The notes beneath the pieces are model-generated. The model did not search any database and had not been told where the DNA came from. It saw only the letters and a list, made by a program, of their open reading frames with translations. Below, piece by piece: positions 32,425-44,939 of a stretch of DNA of 64,000 nucleotides (position 1 is the first letter of the stretch; every line of letters starts with the position of its first letter). Source of the stretch: Rhabdophis nuchalis (taxonomy: Eukaryota; Chordata; Lepidosauria; Squamata; Natricidae); NCBI GenBank assembly GCA_039707465.1, contig CM077646.1:76842715-76906714 (forward strand), given 5' to 3'. The translations under genes were made by a program, and so were the position numbers.

Positions 32425-33968
32425 TCACCCCAAACAGGGCGGCAGGGCGGCAGGGCGGTTTTCTGCGGACACGATAAGGGTGGCACAATACTCACGTTTG
32501 GCCACTCTTAGCGCCACTAAGTAAGTCCTAATATGGTCTCTCACTAGTGTTCGGTCAGCTTCGGATCGAGAAGATCTCCACCTACTCTCTAGGCATCTCT
32601 TGCGGCGTTTCATCTCCAGAAGCTCCTCGGTAAACCAAGGAGCCTGGGTGACTCGACGCCGCATGAGAGGCCACAAGGGCGCGACTCGGTCCAAGGCCCC
32701 TGTGGCCGCACTATACCACGCGGCCACTAGGTCCTCAGTCGAGCCGCAGGGCAGGAATACAGGTACTGGCCGAAGCTCCCTCTGGAACCTTTCCAGGTCC
32801 ATCAGGCGCCTGGGGTGGAACCAACCTGGTGTCTCCGGTTCCGCCTCCCCGCGGTGAGGTGTGACGGTTGGAAAGTCTATCCGAAGGAGAGAGTGATCTG
32901 TCCATGACAAGGGTAAGATGACTAAATCCCCTGTTCCGAGATCACTAATCCAGTGTCCAGAGACAAAAATCAGATCCAGCGTGTATCCTCCTTCGTGAGT
33001 GGGGCCCTGAACTACTTGGGTCAGGTCCATGGCCGTCATGGAAGCCATGAACTCCCGAGTTGCCTCGGATGTTTCGCCCGTCGATGGCAGGTTAAAGTCC
33101 CCCATGACTATAAGTCTGGGGGTCTCCACCGCCATCGCGGCGATCACCTCGAGTAGCTCGGGCAGGGCTGCTGTTACATAGCGGGGAGCCAGGTATACAA
33201 GCAGCAAGCCCAACTGCCTCCCTAGGCCCCATTTCACGAAGAGGGACTCACAGCCCGTCGTCTGAGGCACAGTGGTCTCCTTCGGCTCCAGACTTTCCTT
33301 AACAATAACCGCCACCCCCCACCCCTGCCTAGGGCCCTAGGCCGATGAAATGCACGGTAGCCTGGTGGGCACATTTCCACGAGGGGTAAACCCCCCTTGG
33401 GGCCCAACCAGGTCTCCGTAATTCCCACCAGGTCCGGGTGCCCCTCTGACACAAGGTCATTTATGAGGGGGGCTTTGTTCACCACGGACCTGGCGTTGCA
33501 GAACATCAGCCTGGGCCCCCGGCACTGTAGTCCCTGACCGCCTAGCCCACAAGCAGAGTACAGGGGGTTGGGGCAAGTGACCGCTCGTAACCAGCGACCA
33601 CGAGCCTCCAACCCACGATGGACATCCTGTCTCCCACTGCTCCTCCCCAAGACCAATCGAATGGAACGGCCCTCAACAGAGACAACCCCCAATCCCCCCT
33701 CCCTAGTGGACCCCTCCTTTATCCTACTTCCGCCGGCCGGCCCTATATCTTGACCCCCCCCTGACTGGATGAGCCCTCCCCCCACCCCAGAACCCCTTAA
33801 AAGCCGAATTAAAAATTTGTTTAAAAACCCCCTAAGTTTGCGCTGCGCCCACCTCTCTGGATCAATCAATCCATCCTCGAGGTGGGCCCGTGTTAGACCC
33901 GGGGGCCAGGCCTGCGAGAGGGGAGACTCCCGCAGGCAAAGGAGGTCTAACCTTGAATACGCTAGCAT
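32425..33968 (-). pseudogene. L2 LINE APE-type endonuclease
   Basis: Two overlapping frames (33968-33234 and 33315-32425) together hold the endonuclease motifs. In order they are LMFCNARSVVNKAPLINDL, LVGITETWLGP, LVYLAPRY, LIVMGDFNLPS, THEGGYTLDLIFVSG and SWTDHSLLRID. These are the N, E, GDFN, TLDxIF and DH elements of AP-endonuclease-like LINE nickases. The frame break falls near 33300 in a C-rich run. N-terminal residues before the endonuclease are poorly conserved. Confidence 0.85.
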
Positions 33969-33999
33969 TCCCAGGCCACACTGGCTATAAAAGGAGGGA

Positions 34000-34750
34000 C
34001 GCTAAAGATGGTAAACATGCCTAAGATGGTAAAACGCATAAAATTGTACAACAGCAAGCCCGACTAAAGTGGCGACAGTGCAGATCGAAAATATATACAG
34101 GACGGACGGGTAGGAAAGATATTTAAAAAACACATGGGATGGAGAGGTCTTTTCCAGGGGGAAGGGAGGGGAGGCATAAAGATGAATCATAGTACGTATA
34201 GATGGTAAAAGTTAGTGGGTTTGTGCCTAGTTGTTCATAAGGAGGGAGAATGGTCCAAAAGCCCTCCATGAGTCCATATCTCTGTCTCTGGCATACCACT
34301 CCAGGCCCCTCTCCAGCTGTCGGCCTGGTTCCACTCCGGCCCATGCCGGGACAACGCTGGTGCCGGTGCCATTTCAGGCTGCCCAACCGCTCCCCGCCAC
34401 TCAACAGAGATCTTCTACCGGGCTGCGCGGCCGCGCCAGGGCCACGGTGGGACCGCGCCAACGCCGGGCCATTCCAGGCCTCCTCGCTGCTCGCCATCGC
34501 TCACCGCAGCCCGTCTGCCGCAGATCTTCAGCCGCTCAGCGCAGCCTCGCCGGGGCAACGCCAACGACAACATTCCAGGCCGATTCCGAGCCGCTCTGCC
34601 ACTCGCCACTCGTCCGGCCGTTCCAAGCCTCCCCTGCCGCTTACCGCCACTTGCCACGACCCCCCATGACCACAGGTCTTCCGTCGCTCACCACAGTCTC
34701 TCCACTGGACTGCAGGGCGAGCTACGAGGCCGCTTCAGGGCCGCTTCAGG
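34000..34750 (-). promoter_or_regulatory. GC-rich 5' region of the L2 element
   Basis: CpG-dense sequence (CGGGCTGCGCGGCCGCGCC and neighbours) lies between the endonuclease frame and the element's 5' edge, where an internal LINE promoter would be expected. Open frames in it are low-complexity. Promoter role is inference. Confidence 0.4.
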
Positions 34751-35382
34751 GTCTTCTAGAAGACCCCGAAGTCTTCTAGTCCAATCTCCTTCTTGAGCAG
34801 GAGACCCTGTATTGTTTCAAATAAATGGTTGTCCAGTCTCTTTTTGAAAGCCTCCAGTGATGGAGCACCCACACCTTCTGAAGGGAAGATTTGGTTGATT
34901 GTTCTCACTTTTAGGAAATTTCTCCTTAGTTCTAGGTTGCTTCTCTCCTTGGTTGTTTCCATCCATTGTTTCTCATCTTGCCTTTTGGTGCTTTGGAAAA
35001 TAGTTTGACCCTTGTGTCTTTGGAGGAGCCCTTCGAATATTGGAACACTGCTATTATGTCTCCCCTAGTCCTTCTTTTCATAAGACATACCCAATTCCTA
35101 AAACTGTTCTTCGTATGCTTTAACCTCCAGCCCCCAATTATTCTTGTTGCTGTTCTCTGCACTCTTTCCAGGGACTCAACATCTTTTTTTATATTGTGGT
35201 GACCAGAACTGGATGCAGTATTCCAGGTGTGGTCTTGAAATACTGCCTACCAGCAACTCTGCCCCAGCAGCTCTGCTTGGCATTTATATTAGGGAGAAGT
35301 GTAAAAACCACAAGCTGACAACATTTGTGCATTCTCCTTCTCTTACAACTTAATACACTGATATTCTAAGTAAAGTCTAAAT

Positions 35383-35517
35383 CAGGGGTCTCCAACCTTT
35401 GCAACTTTAAGTCTGAAGGACTTCAGCTCCCAGAGTTCTCCAGTCAGCAAAGCTGGCTGGAGAAGTCTGGGAGCTGAAGTCCTTCAGACTTAAAGTTGCA
35501 AAGGTTGGAGACCCCTG
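35383..35517. mobile_element. Foldback hAT MITE, longer copy
   Basis: CAGGGGTCTCCAACC ... GGTTGGAGACCCCTG with exact 8-bp duplications GTCTAAAT (35375-35382 and 35518-35525). Compared with 27955-28060 it keeps a central loop (CTCCAGTCAGCAAAGCTGG) that the shorter copy has lost, so it probably is nearer the ancestral form. Confidence 0.95.
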
Positions 35518-35525
35518 GTCTAAAT

Positions 35526-36651
35526 GACATTTGTTATATCAAATATTTTATAGTATCTAGCAGAAGCGTGGAAGACGGAGAGGTGGAATTTCCTCCCTGG
35601 TTTCCTAAGGACCTTTGGCTGCCAGGGCTTAGGATTGTCCCAGGATGGTGGTTTATTGTACATTTCATGAATAAATGGAGATCTTAAGCAGATTTAGGGT
35701 AGGATAATGGTAAATGTACTGGTTTTATTCTTCGTATGCAATTTGAACTGGTGTTTAATCTTTATTATGTTAATTTTATTGTAGTTGGGCTGCTTGTGGT
35801 TGGGTGCCTATTATAAATATAGAATTTTTTGTTCATCTGAACCTAACTTATGGGAAATCATCACTTAGAATTTTATTACAAGCCACTCACTTTCATTACT
35901 CTGTTTAAAAGAAATATACTTAGAATAAAAGTTTTCTTTCCGGATAAACTCTAATGAAGTACAACACTCATAAAAACCCAAATACAGACAGAAACTAGAA
36001 CCAGCATTTCCCATTCTGAAAGAAAATGAGTAACATAATAAATGTTATGCCTATGGGGTCTAATAAAATTGGTGTAATGAGTAATTTGCTTCTAAAGTGC
36101 ATTTGCTCCATAAGCACAAAATAAAACACAATTCATGTCTGTTTTATTGAAGTCTCTGTCTAGTCATTTATGCTAGTATAAAAATGTTGAACACCTGCCA
36201 GCATTACAAATAAGTAGTAAATTTGCACTCAGTAGTATTCAATGTCCTTTGTTTCATACTCACTGTTCACTGTGAAAATATTACCCAATGACAATAATAT
36301 GGGGCAACAGAATTCTTTAAAACATTTTTTAATGTTAAGGCCATGATGCCTCATTTTTCATTTCTTTATAATTATAAAGAAAAAAATTATAAAAATATTT
36401 ATAACATTTGGGGGGGGGGGGAATCACATAAATCTGATTTTCTGAGCGTGGGTATCATAATGCCAGAGCAGGACGTGTACAACTTTAGATTCAAAGCATC
36501 ATACAGTATGCTGTCCACTAGAAAAGTTTATGTCCATTCATAAGAAGGAAGGTCAAGCAACTCATTATTATGGTATCCACTATAGTATAATCAAGCCTGC
36601 CTTGTAGAGCTAAAATGAGGGAATGGGGAGAGGGGGGAAACTTTTATGCAG
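35526..36651. other. No gene seen
   Basis: AT-rich unique-looking sequence with a G-run at 36411-36421. Confidence 0.5.
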
Positions 36652-37120
36652 CCTTACTATTACTATTACTATTTATTAAATTTGTATACCGCCCTTCTCC
36701 CTTGCGGGACTCAGGGCAGTGAACAGGCATAATAAAACCACAAAACATCAATATATAATATACAAAATACTTTAAAAATCAATTAAATTTAGGGCCTGTT
36801 CTAAAACCAGGTAAAATTCTCAGATAAAATCGATTAAAATCGATTAAAAACTACAACAGGCCGGCCGCACGGAATAAGTGCGTTTTCAAGACCCGGCAGA
36901 AGAGGCGTAGGTCAGTGATCGTACGAAGGTCGGAGGGTAGGTCGTTCCAGAGGGCAGGAGCTGCCACAGAGAAGGCTCTCCCCGTGGGGGTCACCAGCCG
37001 ACATTGTTTGGCCGACGGTACCCTGAGGAGGCCTTCTCTGTGGGAGCAAACTGGTCAGTGGGAGGTATTCGGTAGCAGGATGCGGTCCTGCAGGTAGCCA
37101 GGTACGATGCCATGGAGTGC
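36652..37120 (-). mobile_element. L2-type LINE 3' fragment
   Basis: The 3' tail (ATT)n is at the left, then TACCGCCCTTCTCCCTTGCG and CAGGGCAGTGAACAGGC. The minus strand carries the RT C-terminal tail, much decayed (HREGLLR-, GRPF.. equivalents). It ends near ACGATGCCATGGAGTGCT. Confidence 0.85.
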
Positions 37121-38873
37121 TAGAGACAGGCAAGATAGAATTACCTCAGGAGATACATACATGGCATGTTTGTCAGTCACCCAGAATCACTATGTGCAGA
37201 TGGGATGCAATATAACTTCCAGATACAGTTTAAAAGCTGAGGACCAAGTGTCCATGGTTTCTCCGCTTGATGAAATATCCACAGATTCAGAATGGAGGGT
37301 CTATTAGGCTTTGTGCCTAGTCTGTCTTCTTGATTAAACAAGCTTCGTTTTCTTCAGAAAGACATTTGTGCATCCAGTGAAATATTGTTGTTACAATGGC
37401 AGATGAGAAACAGCTTTTCTTCTTTTTTCCAAGTTTTTTTTTAAAAAAATATCAAATCAATGCATGAACACTTGTGGCACCTGGGTGTCATACATTCTAA
37501 TACTAATAAAACTTTAAAAAATTAATCATAATGATTACATTCAGTCAACTTATGTATTTCTAATAGTAATACACATTTATATTAGGCTATGGTCCATCAT
37601 TATTCAATTATTCCACAGTATATCTTGTTATTACTTAATTCCATCTATCCTATCTAATTTCTAATCATGCCTCCTAGCAGATTCAAGTGTCTGTTTTGTA
37701 GTTCGAGAATGATAAAAGTTTAGCCAGAAATATATGAAGCGAAGATAAACCTGGAAACTCCAAAGACATGATGGACCATCTCTTTCCACTTCATTCTAAA
37801 TGTAAACTGTGCCTTAACAATTTTTAATTTTTTTAAAAAATCCTTATGGTACAGGAAGAAATATTTTGTGTTGTACCTCTATTGCGCACCCTAAAATGGC
37901 CGCTTGGCTTCTCTTGCTCTCTGTATAAGCCTTTACTCAAAGGTTTAAAGGCTGTCATTCTACCTTCTTTCATGAGTAGTCTCTCTGACTAGACATTCCC
38001 CCCTTTTCTCACCCCTTCCAGTTCTTTTCAACTGGAAAAAAACTGCAAGCCAAACTCAACAACCTTTGTCCTCACTGTTCTTCAACAACATGCAGATATT
38101 TGAACTTCCCTCAAGCCACAGCCTAAATTCCTTTTTGGCTCAATGTGTTCTTCTGGCCAACGAAAGGGACCAAACCAAGAATTGTGGATAGCTCTCAGTC
38201 CTTTTTGTATTACATTTTAATTTAGGCCTGCTAATAATTAAATTAAAATGTTACATTGTGACATAAAGCTAATATCACTTTCCCAAAAGCCATTGCATAA
38301 TGCAAATTAAACAGAGACATTTCCTATAATTTACACGGCGCGTAAACCAAAGACTCTGTTCTTTTCCCCTTGACTATTCTGGCACAATAGGACCACACGA
38401 GGAGGGGGAGGAGGAGGAAAGGAGTCCAGGATATCTATCTGTTTGATGGAGATGGAGAATTAGGGCCCCATCACCACATTATGGAATGTTTTTCTCATTC
38501 AGACTGTATAAATAAATATTACAAAATGCTTTTTGGATTCTGCCTTGTCTGTTATGGAGACCACTGAGGTTTGCTTTACATTCATGAAGTTTTTCAGGTT
38601 GGCAGGCAGCCACTGGACGACTTATTGAAAATCATTTCAGAATCTTCCCTACCCCATAAGGCACACAAATTCAATTTATCAAGAGGGAAAGAGGGGTGAA
38701 ACCAAGTGGAAATATGTCTGTTGTGATAACTGCAATGCCAGAACAGCAACAATGATTACAAATCACAATCACACTAACACTCTGCCCAAAGACTGAATGG
38801 TAGTTCAGTTCTGTTTGTTAAAAAAAAGAATTTTCTCTTAAAGTTCTTGAAGACAATCTATGTTACCTGTTTT
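37121..38873. other. No gene seen
   Basis: AT-rich unique-looking sequence. No supported feature. Confidence 0.5.
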
Positions 38874-39018
38874 TAAGAAAGAAAGAAAAAAAGAAAGAAA
38901 GAAAGAAAGAGAGAGGGGGGGAGGAAGGAAGGAAGGAAGGAAGGAAGAAAAGAAGGAGGAGGAGGAGGAGGAAAGGAAGGAAGGAAGGAAGGAAGACAGA
39001 CAGACAGACAGACAGACT
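38874..39018. repeat. Compound GAAA / GGAA / GAG / GACA repeat
   Basis: Purine-rich tetranucleotide array ending in (GACA)n. Confidence 0.95.
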
Positions 39019-39738
39019 GACTATTCTAAAATAAAACACTGCTGATACGAGGAGTGTTAATCTGCACATTTGGAATGTAGTTTCTTTCATTTCCAAATGC
39101 TCAACACAGCATGCTGTATTAAAAAGGAGACTGAGAATTTTTATTTCACACCATTAATGTTATTATTCCTCTTCTGCATGCCAGAGCAGTGCTGAGCCCT
39201 ATAATACCATGATTTTTATGTCAATCTTTGTACACTGACTCAATTAATTTACTGTTCCAGAGAACAGGCAGCAAAGAGATTTGCAATCTTTCCTCTGTGA
39301 CTCCGAGGCTGTTGGCAGGAACTCCCACCCAGCCTAGCCTCCTGGAATGTCCCCACCTGTCTGAAGCAAAGTGCTCTATGCTTTGCTTCCATTCTCTGAT
39401 GGTTTTCTGGCCACTTGGAGGGGAGTCTTTTTTATGTCCCCCTTTAAAAAAACACACACATTGAAAAGCCAGTGAAGGAACAAAAGAACAAGGAAGGGGA
39501 CAGAGAGGTGGCTAGCTGCCATTTCTGGCTGTACCCCCTAGAATTAATTTTGACTTACTCAATAGGAAGACCATGAGTTGTGGAATGCTATACTTTACTA
39601 CAAAAAAAAATAATACTTGCTGGCAGGTTCAGTAGTAAAGCTGGCAGCCATTCTGATGGGGCCTACATGTAAAAGTAAATTAAGTGTAAAGCTACCCCCT
39701 GCGAGGACCAGTCAGCAAAATGATTTTGGGGCTTATAA
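39019..39738. other. No gene seen
   Basis: Unique-looking sequence. A 78-codon frame occurs on each strand at about 39221-39464, without recognisable motifs. Confidence 0.5.
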
Positions 39739-40092
39739 GGGAGACATGGTGGCTCAGTGGCTAAGATGCTAAGCTTATTGATCAGAAAGGCCAGCAGTTC
39801 AGCAGTTCGAATCCCTAGCACCACATAACAGAGTGAGCTCCCGTTACTTGTCCTAGCTTCTGCCACCCTAGCAGTTCAAAAGCATGAAGAAATGCAAGTA
39901 GAAAAATAGGAACCAACTTTGGTGTGAAAGTAACAGCGTTCCATGAACCTTTGGCGTTTAGTTATGCTGGCCACATGACCATGGAGACATCTTCGGACAG
40001 CGCTGGCTCTTCGGCTTTGAACCGGAGATGAGCACTGATCCCTACAGTTGGGAACAACTAACACATATGTGCAGTGGGAACCTTTACCTTTA
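39739..40092 (+). mobile_element. tRNA-derived SINE, about 350 bp
   Basis: Head GGTGGCTCAGTGGCTAAGATG (trimmed A-box region) and B-box AGTTCGAATCC, then a body with GTGAGCTCCCGTTACTTGTC, CCACATGACCATGGAGAC and GACAGCGCTGGCTCTTCGGC. It ends GGGAACCTTTACCTTTA. Full-length and in plus orientation. Confidence 0.8.
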
Positions 40093-40811
40093 TCTTACTG
40101 TTATAAGATTTAATGGCACAATGACATAAAGAACCTAGAATACGTATGAAGACAACAGCAAGGACAGAAATAAGTATGGACTGGAAAATCAGGACCATCA
40201 GGAAAGGAAATATTGCCTCTGCAGAAGACTGCGGTTCATCTAATCAGTAGATGCCACATTGCCAAGGATGGCAGTTCACGAAAAAAAAATATGCACATCA
40301 AATATTAATTTGAAATCTTAAAGATCTAAAATACTGTAAAGAAGCGACAGGGACACGTCTATCAGAAAAAGAATATGGGTGGAAAGGAAGAACCTCTTAA
40401 TTTTCCCTATGGCATGCAGAAGGGCTTGATTAAAACAATCAGAGATCAGGTAATATAATAAACTTTTTTTAGATACATGATAGAGATTCTGACAATTGTA
40501 TTAGGCAATTATTGAACAAGATGAATAAGACAATACATTTACAGGTGCAAAACCTGGGACTTGCACAGATGCATCAGAAATTTTGCTTTGAACATGCCCC
40601 CTCTTCCTCAGTTTGTCAACAAATTGTAACTTGCAATTTGAGGAAAAATATGAACAATATAATCATATTAACCAAAACTCATTTTATTCATTGTAAATGA
40701 AATTGCTTTGCATTCTTTATTCTACTTTTTAGCTTATACCAAAACTGGCCTCTGTTTTCCAGCTTTCTTAGGTTTTTGATGCCAACATGGTCTTTATCTT
40801 GGCCTCTGAAA

Positions 40812-40888
40812 CGGTGGTGGGTTCCTAACCAGTTTACTACCAGTTCACTGAGAGAGTATTTTGCTTAACTGGAAGGAACCCACCACTG
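40812..40888. mobile_element. Short hAT MITE (77 bp)
   Basis: Ends CGGTGGTGGGTTCC and GGAACCCACCACTG (perfect inverted 12-mer GTGGTGGGTTCC), with ACTACCAGTTC inside. Flanks CTCTGAAA and ATCTGAAG match at six of eight bases. Probably a deletion derivative of the 26361-type family. Confidence 0.75.
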
Positions 40889-43539
40889 ATCTGAAGAATG
40901 CTAAGAACCAAGAAGCTTTTTCCACCACCCTTCTATATAGTTTGGGAAGCCATTGGAAGCCAACTTGGTATCTTCTAGGTGTACTAGGGCTACAGTTCTC
41001 ATGGTTTTCATCACTTGATGTTGGTAATATGACAGTGAAATTGGTAATTGATGATTCAATGCATCTGAAGGTTGCATTGGTTTAAGCATCATAATTGCTA
41101 TGATACCAGAGAGCAAATTCTTAGCAAAAAAAGAAGAATTAGTTGGACCTCTTGGGCAGGGGTGGGCAACTAGCCCACTTTATGACTTGTGGACTTTACC
41201 TCTCAATTCCTGAGTTTGCTCTTGGGTGTATGCTTTAGAAAAGCAGGTATTCTTAACATCCATCCTCTGGTATCCCTGTCAACAATGTGAATGTATAATA
41301 TGTGCAAAACATATATCTGGCCCAAAGAAGAGGATTTATTCATTAACCGAGCAAGAGTTACTGAGCATGGGGAAACTCCCTGTGTTAATGAGTTTCAGTA
41401 TATGAAAATAAGTTGCTTGGTTATCTTAAACCATTAAACATGGCAGACAGAGCAACAACACAAAGAAAAGGATGTCAACTCTGCAGAACTGATTTTTATG
41501 AAAAGGAGAGGCTGGGGGATAGTAAATGGGACATATCTGATTCAGTTCCCATTTTCTTCCTTTTTCAAATGTTTGAGAGTGCAGGAAATTGGCCTTTTGA
41601 GCATATTCAGGGAGGTCATGTAATCAAATGTTTGAGGATTCTCCAGTCTTTTTATCATCATTCTATTCCCCTCCTTCTCCATTACAAATATATAGATATG
41701 GGTTTCAACGTGTATAAGTCATCTGTTCAGTTGGTGCCATAATAATGTATTTGGGCAGTCCCAGATCTATCTGGATTGGGCTAAAAAGTCTTGCATAGTT
41801 GGAATCCTCTAGAGTTAATGCTCATCATGCTAAGTGAGCATTTAGGGAAACATAAAACAGATGTTTATATCAAAATATGATGTTTCTTTCCCTCTTAAGA
41901 GCTAAACATGAAAAAGACATTAAGCTAAAACATGCATGCTAATAGTTCTCTTCAAACATTTTAAGCTTTTTCAGATCCGAAGATATTCATAAATGCACGG
42001 TCCAAGCAAGAATGGATAGTTTTTAAGGAGGCAGAATGGTCTGGAATTAATAGCTCTGCTGCTTTCTATCAACAAGGAAGCTTTTCCTTTGAGTCTTGTC
42101 TCATCATTGGATTTTCTTCCTGCATTCACTTATTAATCCCTAAGAGGATTGCTTATCTTTGGCCATTTCCCCACTAGTGACTTACAGCATCTTTTAGAAT
42201 CATCCAACAATTGTTTTGCCAAAAGAATAGTACAGTAATGGTACAGGCTTAATATCACTTTAAAAAGGCTGACTGATGCCATGAAAAGACAAGCTAACAA
42301 TGAGGAAATGTGGGTGGCAAACAGTTTCATCTGCTCCAAAGAACAGAATCATTTGGCAAACAGGCTACCATGTAAACTGAACAAACTTTTAATAAATCTT
42401 TAATTCCCGAATAACATGATAGAAAGTGCTGTGATTGCTTATATCATAATCCTTTGACATTCAGAACTTAAACTTCCATCAGATTCAACGTGTAAAAAAT
42501 TCAGTCTAGTCATATCCTTTCCCAATTTAAAAATGGGTCATTCTGACCAAACTAGGCTCCCATGTGGTCTAATGTTGTGTCACAAGGTGGCCAGCCAGTT
42601 GCATCCAGGATGTTCAGAAGCAAAGGAGAAGGATCATTATTCTTTTTGGTATCTTTCTTTTACTGCTCTTCAGCACCTAGGGGAATTGTAAAATGGTTAG
42701 GGCTGGTCACAGCTCAGATACAATTTTGCTGCCTGCATAGAAGAAAGAAGAGGTGTAGTTTTGGCTTTTATTATCTTGGTATTTTTTGTTTGTCACCCAA
42801 ATGCTTTCAGAAGGGCAGTTATATCGGCCTTTTAAGCAAGCAGATAAAAACAAATATGTATTGTCTTGCTTTTAGACCTGCAATACAGACATTGTGAATT
42901 CTAGCCATTTATCTTCAGTATATATATTGTTCAAGTCCCATTAATATATTTGTAAAATTATTTTCTTTGTTGCTCCCCTATGCCTTAACTACCGCTTATT
43001 TACACTGAAACCCATTTCTCCTTTTAAAGTCCATTCATACAATCTGGACTTATTCTCCATCTATATTGTTTTGCCAGTGGAGATGTTGGCGCTCTCAGCA
43101 GACCTGTCTGTCTCACTGCTTATCCCTAATTGGAGGTTATTTATAAACAAGCAAAAATTGCCTTGGAGAAACCTACTTTACTCACCTCTCTCTTATGAAA
43201 AATCTCCATGCAATTCCAGCCCTTTAATCCATCACCAGCGCACATTACATTTTCCTTTGATAACTTCCAGTGTTTTGAGTACCATGAAACTATAATGACA
43301 ACATCCTTTCATTATTATTACTATTTCTATTTCTTTTCTTTGCTATCTAGATAACAAGAGTCTCTTTGAAATTAACTGTGATCATACATCATATTGTAAA
43401 ATGTGAGTTATATAAATACATTATGCTATTATATACATTGTGTTTATCTGGTACAGCTATTCTCCATATAGGTTTTCAGCATTTTATTATGTAATAACAA
43501 TACTTAATAACAATAATAGTATGACAATAACGGTTTACG
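40889..43539. other. No gene seen
   Basis: About 2.6 kb of unique-looking sequence. A hAT-like left end (CAGGGGTGGGCAACTAGCCC) stands at 41157 without a right end. No host exon recognised. Confidence 0.45.
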
Positions 43540-43994
43540 GTTTATTGGATTTATATACCGCTCCTGTCTCCAGATGGACTCAGGGCAGTGCACAGGGAAT
43601 TAAAATACCAACAAGCAACAATACAATAGTAAAATTAAATTAAATTAGAATCTCCTGTGCTAAAAATAAGGCTAAAAATATTAAAATCTCAACCAATCCC
43701 CTAAAAATCCCAATTTTTTTTTTGGTGAAAAAAGTTTTATTGGTTTTAACAATTTTTAACAGGAAAGGGATAGATAAGTTATCAGATAATATTTTGGAGC
43801 TTCCACATCGGGTTTGATGACCGCCTTCGGGTCTTCGTACATATTTCATTAAAAAAGAAAAAAATTATTAAAAGGAAGGGGTACATACATTTTAAAATCA
43901 TAAAATTTCATATTATTTTATGCATTCAATTACTTTATACTATTGACATCCGTACAGGAATTGCCATCATAAAAAAAAAAGAAAATATAACAAA

Positions 43995-44939
43995 TTATTT
44001 TTGCGATCTGAGCCTCTTTGCTATAGTCTCTTCCTCCTCCCCCCCACCAGCAGACGGACCCGTGGCCCCTCCCGTTCCCATCTCATCATCATCTAGGATT
44101 GAGGAATGTTTTTTAAGAAAATTATGCGCCTCTTTGACTGTTTTAATTCTAACTCTTCCTCCCTCCCAGAATACCAGCATCCCTTCGGGCATCAACCACT
44201 TGAACCACACCCCCTTTTTAAACAATTTTTTAGTTAAGAAAGAATAATTCTTTCTTATATCTCTTATTTTCTTTGGGATCTGCTTCAATATGGCCACTTC
44301 GTTTTGCTGATACATCAAAGGACCCACTCTTTGCACTCTCAGTATCTCCTCTCTCGTTGACCTTCTTATAAATTTAATATGTATCTCTCTGGGTACCTCA
44401 TTTATTCTGGCAAATGCTGAATTAATTCTATAAATCAAATCAATGTCCCCCCAAATAAATTCCTTATCTTTCTTAATGTAATCTGCTAGCATAGTAGCCA
44501 TCACCTCTTTTAAATTTTCATTCGGTAGTTCAGGAACATTCTGAAATCTTTAAAAAAAAGACATACGTTCAAAATCAATTTTAGACATTTGACCAGTAAT
44601 ATCTGAAAGTTCTTTCTTAAAGTCTTTTATCTCTTCCTTCATCTCAACCGCCCCCCCTTCCAGCCCCACAATTTTTTGTTTATTATTTGTTATTTCTCTT
44701 TGCGCCTCCAATAATTCCAATCTTGTGCTTAAATTGTCTTTCCGGATTTGTTGCATTTCATTCATTATCCTCTGAAACATTTCCTCTACATTTAATGGCT
44801 GAGGGCTTGGTGACTTAGGATCCTCAATTTCTGTTTCCTTCTGTAGCATTGCTGAAATCTTTGATTGAGAGGATGGGCTGGGTCTTGTAGATGTTGGAGC
44901 AGAACTCGATTTCCCGGATGAGGGTTTCCTCGAAGCCAT
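43995..44939 (-). pseudogene. L1 ORF1 protein, one nonsense codon
   Basis: ORF1p is the RNA-binding chaperone of L1 and forms trimers in the ribonucleoprotein. The start MASRKPSSGK at 44939 matches MASKK at 63112 in the second copy. Order: Ser/Pro-rich N-terminus (about residues 1-50), coiled coil (about 55-130), RRM-like and C-terminal domains with WGDIDLIYRINSAFARINEV, EIHIKFIRRS and LKQIPKKIRD, and an acidic/glycine-rich tail. About 315 codons. The only break is TAA at 44550-44552 where a TTA Leu codon is expected from copy 2; the frame continues unchanged on both sides. Confidence 0.88.

Larger units (their letters stand above)
30528..34750 (-). mobile_element. Nearly full-length L2-type LINE (about 4.2 kb)
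   Basis: In element orientation: GC-rich 5' region (34750-34000), APE endonuclease (33968-32425), RT (32320-30720), then a 3' UTR with CCCCGCCCTTCTCC (plus strand) and a TTTATT-rich tail. It sits inside a CR1 3' end. A clean target duplication was not found, which is common for L2/CR1 elements. This is by far the longest L2 copy in the window and could serve as reference for the eight fragments. Confidence 0.88.
30498..35240 (-). mobile_element. CR1 3' end, split by the L2 element
   Basis: The 3' tip is left at 30498-30527 (CATAGAATAGTAGAGTTGG, AAGGGA). The rest resumes at about 34760 with GTCTTCTAGTCCAATCTCC and runs through GTTGTCCAGTCTCTTTTTG, GGAGCACCCACACCTTC, TGGAACACTGCTATTATG to GGATGCAGTATTCCAGGTG. 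Orientation is minus. The piece is homologous to 23040-23885. Confidence 0.88.

Noticed and set aside
41157..41200. hAT left end CAGGGGTGGGCAACTAG
   Set aside because: No right end located.
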